The notes under the pieces are model-generated. The model was not told the origin of the DNA. It saw nothing but the letters and a program-made list of their open reading frames with translations, and ran no database searches. Both the position numbers and the translations under genes were made by a program. 61,286 nt of DNA from Rhypophila decipiens (taxonomy: Eukaryota > Ascomycota > Sordariomycetes > Sordariales > Naviculisporaceae), in assembly GCA_033297075.1 (NCBI GenBank), contig MU858259.1, positions 1-61,286 on the forward strand, in the 5' to 3' direction. This document shows positions 1 through 10,540 of the stretch, one piece after another (the stretch's first letter is position 1; every line of letters begins with the position of its first letter).

Positions 1-1168
1 TTATCCCAAAACAGAGGTGGACTACTAGGTTCAGAAACACGTTCTCGCCCTGGTAGTAATAACGACAGCTTCTGGTCTTCGTTGTTGTTCAGAAGGTGCA
101 GTTTTTTGGTCCTTATGGCTACTCGTTTTGGACCCTTGTGAGCAGACAGGGAGCTTTTATGGGCAGTCAGCTCCACCAGGCCGCGCTGGACGATGGACTT
201 GGCGAGTTGCGGTGTGAGCGTGTCGGCTTCATAAGCAGCAGCGACCTGTTCAAACGTGGTAAACTTGGTCGGCTCGGTCTGGTCCCGCAGCACTACCTCG
301 ATACACGGAATCCCATCCTCTGAGCGAAGTGCTTCAAACGGGAGAAGGACATGCTGGATAAAAGCTAGGATCCTATTCCCCTCCACCATGCGAGGAGCGC
401 ACACCGCCTTGGCGATCTTCTTCCGGATGGTAGCCTCATCGTCGATGAGGTCGATCTTAGACCTTGGGTCGGAGCTGCTCATCTTTCCGCCCGAGAGGCC
501 CGGCACCATGGGGTTCATGAGATGCGCCCGGACCTTGTACCCCAGTTTGTGAATCGTGTCGTTTGCGAGGGCGAAAATCTTGCGCTGGTCGAGACCCCCA
601 AACTGGGCATCCACGTCGAGGTACTCCTCGTCGAGCACTTGCATCAGCGGGTAGGTGCCGTCGGCCATGCAAGGGTCCCCGCTAGACTTGACCACCTCTG
701 AGCTCGCCTTGATGGCGTCGTGGATCGAGACTCGCTTGCCTAGGCGCATCAGGTCCTTGTTGAATTTGGGTGTGAGCTGGTAGAGCTGCCGCGGACGAAT
801 TCGAGGTTTGTCAGGTCCACGCCGACGCTGCGCAGCAGGGCGCGGATGACACGCTCGTAGTATTGCGCGCGATGCTCGAGGACGGATTCGGGGGCTTTGT
901 CTGCGTCGAGGAAGCCGTGGAGGTCGGCGAGCAGGATCTTGAAATTGCAGCCGGCTCGAAGAAACTGGGCTATCTTGATGGCGGGGACGAAGTAGTCTGC
1001 GTGCGGACGGCCGGTGGTCGCGGTGCCCCAGTAGATCTTTAGTGGTCGGACGGCGAGGATCTTTCGGATGATGTCGCCGCGCATGACTTCTTTGGGGTTT
1101 GATACGATCAAATCGTACTTGGCTTCTGGAGTGAGATCGGATGTCGTTGTCGGGAGTGAGCCGCTCAT
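1..1168 (-). CDS. Divergent tyrosyl-tRNA synthetase-like protein, frameshifted and 3'-incomplete
   Basis: Class I tyrosyl-tRNA synthetase of the eukaryotic cytosolic type, which charges tRNA-Tyr. The ATG at 1168 opens a frame with the HIGH-like stretch TGRPHADYF, the LLADLH motif and, after the break, YQLTPKF, DAQFGGLDQRK and the KMSSS loop (plus-strand 460-480). The frame breaks at about 783-784: it reads LEFVRGS, then the conserved YQL continues one frame over, so one base is missing relative to the family and no intron can explain it. After the block LTPQLAKSIVQRG (about 180-210) the frame stays open to the window edge but no longer looks like the family's C-terminus. Many usually invariant residues differ (PHADYF instead of PHCGYF), so this looks like a second, diverged copy rather than the essential gene. 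It could be a pseudogene, or an active gene with a sequencing error. The next gene upstream on the same strand is an amino-acid permease. Confidence 0.75.
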
Positions 1169-1678
1169 TATTGCGGATTTTGACTGATTGTGATCGATGG
1201 ATCTTGAGGATTTGTCCCGAATTTTTGCTGCCCGACTGAAAGTTCAGATTTTAAAAAGTTAAAATAAGCTATATACATTAGCAGTGACTCATTTGTATTT
1301 GACTCTCTTGCCGATAAAGTTATATTGAAGTTAAATTCGTCAGTGTGTCGAGGAGTCGATTCTGTTAAAAAGTTATGAGGAGATGGCGGATTGGCGGTCG
1401 AGGCGCAAATTCTGAGGGCTGACATGGCCAAGGACATTGAGGCAGGATCACAATGAAAGCAGAGAGTTCGATGAGGCCGAGCAAGTGGAGGAAATGGAAA
1501 GTGAAATTTCCAGTCGTGACTGGAACAGGGTAATTACTTGGGCAAAGTTTCGGCTGCAATTTCGAGGCTTGTTGTAGTCAACAATCCATGTCTATATTCT
1601 TCTGACAGGATAAACCTGGTTTGCTTCCCTTCTTCTAAAACTTAACTTACAGTTAAACATCTCCCTTGCCACAGTAGA
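1169..1678. other. Intergenic spacer between the synthetase-like gene and the permease
   Basis: About 510 bases without a supportable gene. Both flanking genes are on the minus strand, so this is the 3' flank of the permease and the promoter/leader of the synthetase-like gene. It is AT-rich between 1240 and 1350. The small open frames here have no recognisable motifs. Confidence 0.5.
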
Positions 1679-3594
1679 TTACATCCCGTGTAACCTTCTC
1701 TGCGGAACTACCCAGTTAGAGCTGATATCCTCCGACGTCATCACATACTGTCTCTCAGTGTTGTCGTGCGGGTTTCTGGGACTCTCGTCAGGGTCCACCC
1801 TGGGCACCCGCTCAACAACAAGCTCCCGGTCAATCCACCACATCTTCAATCTCAGACCCCCATACCAGAGTACCCCCCAGAGCGGTACTGACAGCCCAAT
1901 GGCTGGCAAAAGATACCATTGGATGCCCGACTGGGCGGATGAGAACGGCGAGCTATCCTCAGGCTTCCCCAAAGCCGCAAAGAGCATGAAACCGCACGTG
2001 AGGAAGTAGATGCCAGCATACACAGCACCATATGGAGGATTGAAGTTTGGGTTTGACCAGTCGCGACCTTGTTTGTTGAGTTTCAAATACAAGAGCCCAG
2101 CCGAGGTAAAGAAGCCATTGAGCACGATAATAACGTAGCTATACAGCGTCACAAGCACAGAGTATGCGATTGAGGGTTTCAGCATGGCTGTGACAGCAAT
2201 GAGGAGGACTGAGGTCCCCAGGTGGAGCAGAAGCGCACCCATGGGCGACTGTTCCAGCGTGTCCCTCTTGCCGTAACCCCGGCTTTGCCACCAGGCCAGG
2301 ACAGTACGGTGGCTCTTGGCGAGTAGCATAGACCACGGTAGAATGCCCTCCTTTGCAATCTCCTGCTTGACACGCGAGGCCGTGTATGTCATGACGAGGA
2401 GGTTGCCAAAAATGGATGCGGCGATAAAGCCCGCCATGACGCGCTGGGCGACTTCCGCGTCGGGGAAGAGCCGGCTAAAGAATACTGTCGCCATGTTGCG
2501 TTGGATCGCGAGGGCGGGGTCGCTCTGGGCCACGGCACAGAAGTAGGCAGCGTTGACGAGGACAAACAGGACGATAACGAGCGACATGGCTATGAGAGTG
2601 TATCGCGGAAAGATTTTGCGCGGCGTTCGGACCTCTGTAAGGACATAGAAGGGCTGCTCGAACCCAGAGTAGGCGTATACGACGTAGAGGAGCGAATCAG
2701 ATATGCTGGGGACATTGGACGAGCCCGGGCTAAAGGAGACCTGGGTTTCGAAGCCTGAAGTGGTTTTGGGCTTACCGTGAAAGTCGTATCCGGCCGCCTG
2801 CATGAATCCCATCACAATGAGGGCTAGGAGGAGAAGCACTTTCCCCAAGGCAAAGGCGTTATTGAGATAGATGCCTGACCGCCTCGAAATCATGTGTAGC
2901 ACGACTGTGAGCGTCAAGGCCATAACGGCAAGGCCGATGACAGGCCCTTTCGGGGGGTTCTCCGTGTACCCGGCAGCGCTCATGACGTAAATGCCGAAAG
3001 CAATGGCATTTCCAGAGAGGTTGCCCACCAGCACGAAACTGATGCCGTACATGCACTTGACCAGATGCTTAGGTCGTTTTCGAGTGTTGCTGTAGTAGAT
3101 GAACTCGAGCTATCATACCCACCTGTTAGCCAATATCTCATATCATGTGGGTTCAATGCGTGACCCCAAGTGAGTTAACCTACGTAGTTTTTCTCACCAC
3201 CACTGCGCGGAACAGCCCGCGTGACTCCATCATCAGTCGTGATCAAGGGCAACGACAGGCCAAGCTGGAGCCAAACTAACAGCCCACAGGTTGCGATAAT
3301 GCCGCCAAAGGCCCAGAGAAAAAGGGAGCCACCCAGACTGCCTGTTCCCATAGCCACCAGAGCAGGGGTAACAAAGATTCCCGATCCTAGGGAGCAAAGA
3401 AAAAAGTCAGAAACAACCTGCTCAGACAACATCGTTATCGCAGCAGCCTTACCGATAGTTCTATTTAGCACCAGGCCCATTACAGACCAGCGCCCCAGCC
3501 TGTCTGTTACCCTTGGGGTAACCTCAGTCAGTCGGCCATATGCCCTCTGGGCCTGCTCGGGATTGATGGAGGGCGCTGGCGATACATCCGCCAT
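1679..3594 (-). CDS. Amino-acid permease, high-affinity methionine permease (MUP) type
   Basis: APC-superfamily plasma-membrane amino-acid transporter, closest in motif to fungal MUP-type methionine permeases. Three exons: 3594-3453, 3386-3184 and 3109-1679 (introns 3387-3452 and 3110-3183), totalling 1776 nt or 591 aa. Splicing joins NRTIG to SGIFVTPALV, the signature of the first transmembrane segment, and GGEKNY to LEFIYY, typical of this family. About twelve hydrophobic segments follow, then a charged cytosolic tail. The first intron is 66 nt with no in-frame stop, so unspliced message would still be open but would insert 22 residues into TM1. The gene is divergent from the 767-aa gene at 4326. 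The substrate is inferred from family resemblance only. Confidence 0.88.
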
Positions 3595-4325
3595 GACCGC
3601 AGCGTGATTGACGAGTTGGCCTTCACTGAAGAGTCGGGATTATCGTCACTACCCCAGTCAGTGAGTTGAGCTTTTAGACACAAAAAGAGTACAGAAAAGC
3701 ATTTGGCAGGTCGACATTTACTTCTTGGAGCCAGAGCGAGTGGGACTCGTCGTGTTTTATGATCGACCACGCTCCATGTCGCGCAAGACAGGCTCTTGGC
3801 AGATGGCTCAGCTAACCCACACATGGACCCGAAAGGCATGATTCTGACGCCACGGCGTCCCAAACCGGGCAGTGTGCCAACCATAATGTGCTGTATCTAA
3901 CAAGCTGGGCAACCACGGCGCTTCGGGTTTGCTATTTTGTTCCTGTTTTTTTTCTTCGGATGTAAAATGCAGCTCCTCGGCCAATGTGATTCGTTCAAAC
4001 CACCACCCACCACCCTCTCCAGCATGCGCTGCACTTTGAGCCCGGGGGGTGGGGGTTTCTGGTGTCCCAGTTCATGGTCTGCCTGGGCTGCCTCATGTCC
4101 GTGTCGCACCGCTGATCAGCGTGTCTGCGGCACCAGGCTCTCGGTCGGGTCTGTATCTTCCAACCCCTCTTTAATGTTCGATCCGTGCTTGCCCAACTTT
4201 TGCGAATCACCTTTTGAGTCTTTTTACACCAGCACGACAATCCGAAGCTTGGTCAACTCATCACTGCATTTCTCGTCCATTGATTGCAACGCTTATAGTC
4301 GTCCTCTGAAGTCGATTCGTTCAAG
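3595..4325. promoter_or_regulatory. Divergent intergenic region, permease / 767-aa gene
   Basis: About 730 bases between two divergently transcribed genes, so it must hold both promoters. Visible features are a T-rich tract at 3936-3957 and a run of G residues at 4043-4051. Open frames across it are unconvincing. Confidence 0.5.
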
Positions 4326-6784
4326 ATGCCGCCCCCTGGAGGCGGGGCAGGTGATATGGTGAAGGCACTGGAGATAATCAACTGGATCCTGGTCAACTGC
4401 TTCCGCAAGAGCAATGCCGCAGGTAAGCTCTAGTTGCCAGCTCTCTGGCTGCTAGGTGCGAGTCGAAACGCCATTATATATTGCTGACCATCGCAAATTC
4501 TCCTGCAGACGTGCGATACACCCAATTCGGGAGCGATCTTGAGAAACTCGACTTTGCGCTGAAGAAACTCCAAGAGGTCCTCTCTGCTGCCCATCTCGCG
4601 CTAGACCCGTTCGTAGACGACGCAAAATACATCGCCGGTGACTTTGTGAAGACAGTAAAAGCGTGCAAGGAACTTTTTGCAAAGAAGGAGAGGTTCAAGA
4701 AGAAAGCGGGCTTTCTGGGCAATGCCAAATATGCCATTTGGGATCACCCACAGTTCGAGGGTCTTCGTGGCCAGCTGCTTTTCCACTCGCAGACCTTGAA
4801 CTTGGTGACGGCGTCGGTCGACACAGATCTGCTGCTCAGGATCTACCAAGATGTTTCTGAACTGCTCGAGAGACAACGTTCTCCGGGTGGTACCAGAGAA
4901 ATCCACCGGCCGCGCAACCTAGTCCCAGCCTGGTTGGACAACACGTTCAAAGAGAACGTTACACTGTCGCCGCCGCGCAATTTCACAAACGTCAAGGACA
5001 TACCACTTAGGGACGGATGTCTTGCTCTCCGTCAACACTTCTATCGGCTCTCGAAACACGGCATCGAAACCCACAGCGGCAGAGAACAGTCCATACTGCA
5101 GTACGTCTACCTGCTCAAGTGCGCGTGGCTCATTGACGTCCTGAAGGGTGGAGATCATTTCGACTCGCGAAGCCCTGGTGAGCCCCTCCGCCGGTTCCTT
5201 TCCAATGTTGAAATGGAGGTTTACAATCGGCTCCGAAACTGGGCAAAGTCGAAGGAGACTCCCATTACCGAAGAGGAGCTCACGGCCACCCTGGCAGCCA
5301 ACAATGATGCATTTTTGATATGGGAGGCGGTCGAGCAACGGAAAAGAATGCTGGCATGGGAACCGAAAGAGGGGGAACAGAAACTCGCAGAGATCTCCCT
5401 GGCTGATGATGAGAGGTTGATCGTCTTCAGGTGTGGCCCCACCACACGGCGCATGGTGGTGGTCATCGAAACAGAGGACGATGTCATTCAGTCGAAACAC
5501 CAAGGCGAGGTTTACCTCGACATTCGTCTTGACCAGTTCATTCCCTTGTACACAATGAGCACGGGGCAGAAGGACCTTAGGGTACTGATCTACCGGCAGA
5601 ACGTCGCTACTCCTGATGAATACCGGCTGGCCGACAAGAGAGCGGCTTGGACTCTCCAGCAAGCCATCACTGGGTACAAGGTCCGTGCTGACGAACGAGA
5701 TGTGGAACTTGAGATCCTCCTGCCGGTATGGAGCAGCCCGAGTTCGCGGAAGGAGCAAATTACCGGTCGGGCGCATGCCTGGGCCTGGGAACCCCTGGCC
5801 CAGGATTCACCACAACATGTCGAAGAAGAGCCAGGCGAGGAAATAGCCGACCTTTCCAGCCCCTCCTCTCGCTCATTTTCTTTTTCACGGATCTCAAGGG
5901 GTTCGACCTACTCCATGCAGTCAGAGCCGAAGTCCTTTGCGCGCTCATCAACATCGCGCGGAAGGCCGTCGACCTCACAAACCTCGTTGCCGTCAATAAT
6001 AGAAAGGAGGCGATCCTCGACGTCGGCAAGTACAATAGCCCCCAGCATCAGCGCGGGACCATCAAAACCTGCCGTCGTTGTCGGAGAGCCGCCCATCCCT
6101 CCAGCTATCGTCTTCTTTGCAACCTCTGAAAACATCTTCACATGTTTCCACCTCAATAGTAAGCGGGCCAGCCCCTTTTCCACCTCCATACTTGTTCCAG
6201 ATCTTGCTGATTAGTGGTAAAACACAGTGACCAGCGATCTCTTCATCGACAAGTCAGCCTGTGACTGTGGCGCGACAGACAAACAAGTTGCAAAAAGCTG
6301 TTGTCTCATGGTGATCGCCCGCCACGGCAAGAAGAACTTTAAAGTCCAAACAAAGCGCTGGGATCTGTCCCCTCCTAGCAGCGGCAGGCCTTCCCCCAAT
6401 AACAACACCACCAGTGTCGAGAGCGTCACCTGCATGGAGCTCCGCCTGAAGTTTCCCACCCCAGAAAAGCGCGAGGACTTTTATGCCACCAGGCTCGAAA
6501 TATACCTCATCAACTACCAGGATGACGAGAAGGCCTATGAGAAGGCGAAGCTTGTGGATAAAATCCGAGCGGACCGTCCCAAGAGTGCCAAGGATGTCGA
6601 TGGGAGCGCGAAAACGGAAATGTACAGCTTGTCGTCATCGCCGTCGAACAATAGTAGTCGGGTGTCATTCGACTTGCCGCGGATAGGGAATGGATCTTCG
6701 CTTCGACTGCCGTATCTCGAACCGACATCGACAGCGCCGCGGCAGTCGGGCTCTTCATCCTTTCGAGCAGGTGATAGAGAGTAA
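4326..6784 (+). CDS. Conserved-looking hypothetical protein with helical N-terminal module (767 aa)
   Basis: Three exons: 4326-4422, 4509-6158 and 6228-6784, totalling 2304 nt. Introns are 86 nt (GTAAGC..TGCAG) and 69 nt (GTAAGC..ACAG). The first 150 residues are predicted helical and resemble an uncharacterised N-terminal module seen in many Pezizomycotina proteins (INWILVNCFRKSNAAD, then LDFALKKLQ, then GDFVKTVKACKELF). The middle, residues 150-430, is a mixed domain without motifs I recognise. Residues 430-580 are very rich in Ser, Arg and Pro and probably disordered. The last 185 residues include a small structured part (ESVTCMELRLKFPT) and a Ser-rich tail. No signal peptide, membrane segment or catalytic motif is visible. 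It could belong to fungal allorecognition or STAND-associated proteins, but that rests on weak resemblance. Confidence 0.72.
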
Positions 6785-7801
6785 CTCGCAGTGGAAGAGG
6801 GTGGGATAGTAGGAAGTTGCATGAGGTCTTGTTTTTCCATTGAGTTGGCGTTTGGAGTACGTTCCACAATCCATGGTTTCCAGCTTGTTCTCGGTTTCGT
6901 GCGAATGGGTCGTTTGGGGCGTCATTCGCGGGAACAAAAAACGTGGTTGCAATCGGTGATTTGGGAAGGCAGGAAGTTTTTGGATGATACCAATTGATGA
7001 TACAGATGAATAAATGACTTGAATGTTATAAACAAATACAATTTTTGTTCAGTCCCTTTGCATGACGAGAGTGTGGTGCATCGGTGAACGAAAAGGACTG
7101 TCGGTAAAGAAGGAAGACACGGGGGGAAACTTGTTCAACGTGCTCCAATGAAAGCGCCAAGAAAAACAAATGCTCCACTTTTCGTCGCCAACCAAATGAT
7201 TACTAACAGCCTGAATGGGACCTGCCGTGCCAGCCTCAGGTCTGCCAGGATCTCTTGATCAAATTATGACATGCGCAAGACAACAGCTTACAGGTGAACG
7301 ACCTGATGATTTATAAGGCTTGTCTTAGCATCAGCAGGGGGCGATGTTACACGCAGCTGGGGTTCTATCACAAGCGGTCAGTCCTAAGATCAGTGAGATC
7401 CAGGCAGCACACTATGTCAGCAGCCTAGTCAGCAGCCTTGGGTTTACATATAAGTGTAAAGCCTACAGGGTTGTTTACGGACTTCCTAATAGAGATTGGG
7501 GAAAAGGGGGCTCAGTCTCAAAACACCGATTAGTTAATCTCACGATGTCTTTGTCATTGATTCTAAAAGATCTAGGCGGGGGATCGAAGCTGAACTCAAC
7601 TGAGGTGGGTACAGGGGTCATGATCTTTCCAGCACAAAACCACCGTGGATGATGACTTGGAAACTTGTATAAAAGCCCATGATGCCGACTTCGTAACACC
7701 TCCTGCCTTGTAGCACTTCTACTCAACATTCCCTCCAAATCTACCTCAGGCCCCTCCAGTAACACACCAAAACAAACTTCATACCCGCTTCCAACAACAA
7801 A
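6785..7801. other. Intergenic region upstream of the secreted cysteine-rich protein gene
   Basis: About 1 kb without a supportable gene. It holds the 3' flank of the 767-aa gene and the promoter of the secreted-protein gene. A ten-base direct repeat, GTCAGCAGCC, occurs twice two bases apart near 7417-7438. A TATA-like element lies at 7668-7675. Confidence 0.5.
7668..7675 (+). promoter_or_regulatory. TATA box-like element
   Basis: TATAAAAG lies 127 bases upstream of the ATG at 7802 and is followed by a C/A-rich leader ending in CAACAACAAA directly before the start codon. Position and leader composition fit an inducible fungal promoter. No experimental support is visible. Confidence 0.5.
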
Positions 7802-8327
7802 ATGAAGCTCGCATCCCTCCTCACTGCCTCCGTCCTGGCAGGCATCACAGCCGTCGAGGGTTGCGTGCGCGTCCACACGCAAATGAACTACAACATCCTC
7901 ATGGGCGACATCATGCAGGTCGAGATCTGGGATAACAACAACTTCTACTGCCAGACGGGCGGCAAGAAGACGTTTACCAACAATGAGGCCCGGTGGTTCT
8001 TCACCTGCAGCTCCAACGGCGAGACCTGGGAGGTTGAGCTCTGGAACGACGGGAAGGGCGGTCGTGTCAGGCGGCAGAGTGAGTGAAGTCCCAGTTCCTG
8101 CAAAGCCATTGTTCGGAAAGACTAACAGTATCGAAACAGACGACGGCTGGAACTCCAACCTGTCGCTCAAGCATACCAAGTCCGTCGAGGATTGCATCGC
8201 GTACGGCGGCAAGAACGACAGCTGCAAGCTCAAGGGCGAGCTCATCGAGTCGTGCTCGACCGCGGCTGATGACTGCGGTGGTTGGACCTGCAAGATGTGC
8301 GACTTTAGGGGGATTTGCGGCCGGTAG
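7802..8327 (+). CDS. Small secreted cysteine-rich protein (154 aa), effector candidate
   Basis: Two exons: 7802-8078 and 8140-8327 (intron 61 nt, GTGAGT..ACAG), totalling 465 nt. The first 20 residues form a classic signal peptide (MKLASLLTASVLAGITAVEG), probably cleaved before Cys21. The 134-residue mature part has ten cysteines, an even number that suggests up to five disulphides. Seven of them cluster in the last 50 residues, with spacing SC..SC..DC..TCKMC..GIC. Aromatic and Asn-rich patches (EIWDNNNFYC, WEVELWNDGK) suggest a compact beta-rich fold. I recognise no named family. Length, secretion signal and cysteine content match fungal effectors or antimicrobial-type secreted proteins, but function is inference. 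The next locus is a decayed HET gene on the opposite strand. Confidence 0.82.
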
Positions 8328-8531
8328 AGGATGCAACTCTCAGGGACGATGGCCAGATGGGATTAGTTGGACGTGGAGTGATGGGATGGTTTCGAGAGAG
8401 TATCGGCACCCATGGTGGGACAGACTGTGGAAGGGAAAACGGATTCCGATTTTTGTACAATGAATCCTAAAGTGTCCAACCCCGAGATCTTCTTCCATGT
8501 CCAACTGGGTGGAGGAGGTCTTGTAGATATT

Positions 8532-9563
8532 TTAGTTCAAGCTCTGCAGGTATTCCTCCAACTGGCTCTTCCTTGGTGGGTTTTTGTCACCCCCGGTTTC
8601 ACTCAAGTCTGTCGAGTCTGTCGAGTCTAGCATCTCGACTTTAACCTCCAGTCCGACGAACTGGCTGCCGACTTGATCACGATACTTTAATTTGGGTGCC
8701 CAGCGCCTGATATCTACGGAGATCTTCAACTCATACCCATTGACATTTACTTCGCACTCGCGGGAAAACACGTCTGAGCGAGGGTTGGTGGAATACATGG
8801 CCCGCAGACGTTGTCCAAGGGCGGAGAGGGTGTACGGATTGTAGCTTCCAGACTTTATCTCAAAGACCTCGGGAAGTTGAAACAGCCCTTCGATATCGCC
8901 GGGTTCATGTTGTCTGATAACCGCCAGCCAGAAGTCGATATGCTTGACATCGCGATTACCGGTTGGTTCTGTCAAGCCGCACATGGTCAACACCGTCGTC
9001 TCGGGCGAGTGTGGTTGCCGGCCGTATGGTGTGTTCGAACGCTCGCGGAACTTGACTTCCATAAATGTTGTAAAGTGTTCATCCTTTCCTGGAATGGAGA
9101 ACTCAGATATTGCGAGGCCTAAATTCAGGTCCTGGTTCAACTGGTGTTGGAGGTAGCAGCTAACATCGACCGACAGGTTCATAAACACCCGAGGGTCGTG
9201 GATTTCCAACGAATGAAAGAACTTCCAGCGGCTAGTGGTCGAATCAACCCAGCCATGCCTAGGGCAAGGGGTGATTGCCTCTTGAAGAATTCTGATCCTC
9301 GTCAACTTTTGGAAGCGAAGCCCCAGATGATCGAGCATTATTAGATCATTCTTCCCATCCCGTGCAAAGACAGGTCCTGCTCTTCTGAGTGGAATCGCTG
9401 CCACATTTTTGCCCAGCTTCGCGTCATAACAGTTTAGCGGGAGGAACACATGAATGCCTCCGGACGCAAGTGAAGTAAGAATCTGTTGGGATGAGGCACA
9501 GGCCAGTGCCCCACCCCAGAGGTCCACCGCACCACTAGTTATATAGGGCAGTCCTCTGATCAA
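8532..9563 (-). CDS. Hypothetical protein, probable C-terminal part of the HET-domain locus
   Basis: Open frame of 343 codons. It starts MIRGLPYITSG, has no signal peptide or membrane segment, and ends in an acidic, charged tail. The composition and a soluble alpha/beta look fit the variable C-terminal region that follows HET domains in this fungal family. It begins 48 bases after the stop of the HET-domain fragment upstream, and stops lie between the two. It was probably the downstream part of one HET gene, now separated by mutation or by an intron I cannot place. The alternative is an independent gene starting at 9563. No catalytic motif is seen. Confidence 0.5.
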   Translation of the reverse strand: MIRGLPYITSGAVDLWGGALACASSQQILTSLASGGIHVFLPLNCYDAKLGKNVAAIPLRRAGPVFARDGKNDLIMLDHLGLRFQKLTRIRILQEAITPCPRHGWVDSTTSRWKFFHSLEIHDPRVFMNLSVDVSCYLQHQLNQDLNLGLAISEFSIPGKDEHFTTFMEVKFRERSNTPYGRQPHSPETTVLTMCGLTEPTGNRDVKHIDFWLAVIRQHEPGDIEGLFQLPEVFEIKSGSYNPYTLSALGQRLRAMYSTNPRSDVFSRECEVNVNGYELKISVDIRRWAPKLKYRDQVGSQFVGLEVKVEMLDSTDSTDLSETGGDKNPPRKSQLEEYLQSLN

Positions 9564-9611
9564 GGACTGTCACCTTTCCTCAGTTAGCTTCACCTAGCAC
9601 CAGAAATAGAT

Positions 9612-10540
9612 TCAGCATTTCTGCCCATGTGCTGCGCCCAAGAGAATCTCCACGACCTTGTTCGTAACCACAATATTAGGCGAAGGGATGGTAGAGTCAC
9701 GAACTCTTTCCAAGAAACTGCAGAGCCGGAATAACGAGGGGTCAGTCGCAAACAAGCTGCTAAGTTCCGGCCTCTGTATATCCTGTTTTGATGCCAGAAA
9801 GCTCCATGCAAAGAGGGAAAGATCATCGGGATGGTTTTGATCAATTACCTGTTGAAGGCGTATGAATGCCTTTTCCCGTTCTCCGTAGATGAGCGGCATG
9901 TTCACGCCGAAGATACCAAGGAGAGAATAGGCCTGGTCTTCTATCCGAGTAGTCCTTCGTTCCGCAGCCCAGGACATTCGTCGCACAATCAGTACATTCG
10001 AGAGGTTATTTGCGTCAAGAAGCGTCGTTTTGTCAATTTTGCTGATGTTACTGAGGGCTTCGACCAGTTCTTGTTTTATTGCCCCTGAGCTTCCAACCGG
10101 AATCATAAAAACAAGCAGAGGATGGGGCGATCAGCTCTTGAAGCGTCCAACCGCGGGTCCACCACCGACATGGTCGAAGAGCTTCTTCTGTGGCCAAACT
10201 TGCCGGCAGATTCGTCCCGTCCATAGCTGGGTGGAGGTCTTCCAGATATACGACACAGCAGGTGGCCTGCTTGTACCATCGGAACATGGAATTGATAGGC
10301 TCGGTGAGTTCGGCGCTGCTGCTCTTGTCGATGCAACACGTGTCAACCCAGACATGGTGGACGTCTGGATACAGGTCGACGTTGCATACTCCATTGATAT
10401 TATTGAAGTCTTTCATCTTTCGGGCCTTGCTGAGGTCCTTGATGTCCTGGAAAGTTACCTCCTCGTCCCCCCAGGTGTGAGACAGGATAAGATATGCGGG
10501 CGGGTCATGGTAATGTCTTTCTGTTGATGAGCCACAGAGC
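9612..10540 (-). pseudogene. HET-domain (heterokaryon incompatibility) gene remnant
   Basis: HET proteins act in fungal non-self recognition and trigger incompatibility cell death. HET motifs are clear on the minus strand: LILSHTWGDEEVTFQD (about 10480), VWVDTCCIDKSSSAELTEPI, RWYKQATCCVVYLED, WWTRGWTLQELIAP, then RRMSWAAERRTTRIEDQAYSLLGIF and MPLIYGEREKAFIRLQ. Two features break it. First, between GWKLRGNK and QELVEALSN the frame shifts by one at an AAAA run (plus strand 10074-10077), one base more than needed for continuity. Second, the HET block has no ATG: upstream in the same frame TAG stops interrupt what looks like the normal N-terminal lead-in. A stop at 9612 separates it from the open frame at 8532-9563. 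It is probably a pseudogene or silenced allele. A homopolymer sequencing error could explain the frameshift but not the missing start. Confidence 0.75.

Noticed and set aside
4919..5776. 285-codon open frame on the minus strand within the 767-aa gene
   Set aside because: It is antisense to a well-supported exon and shows no motif; open antisense frames are common in GC-balanced coding DNA.
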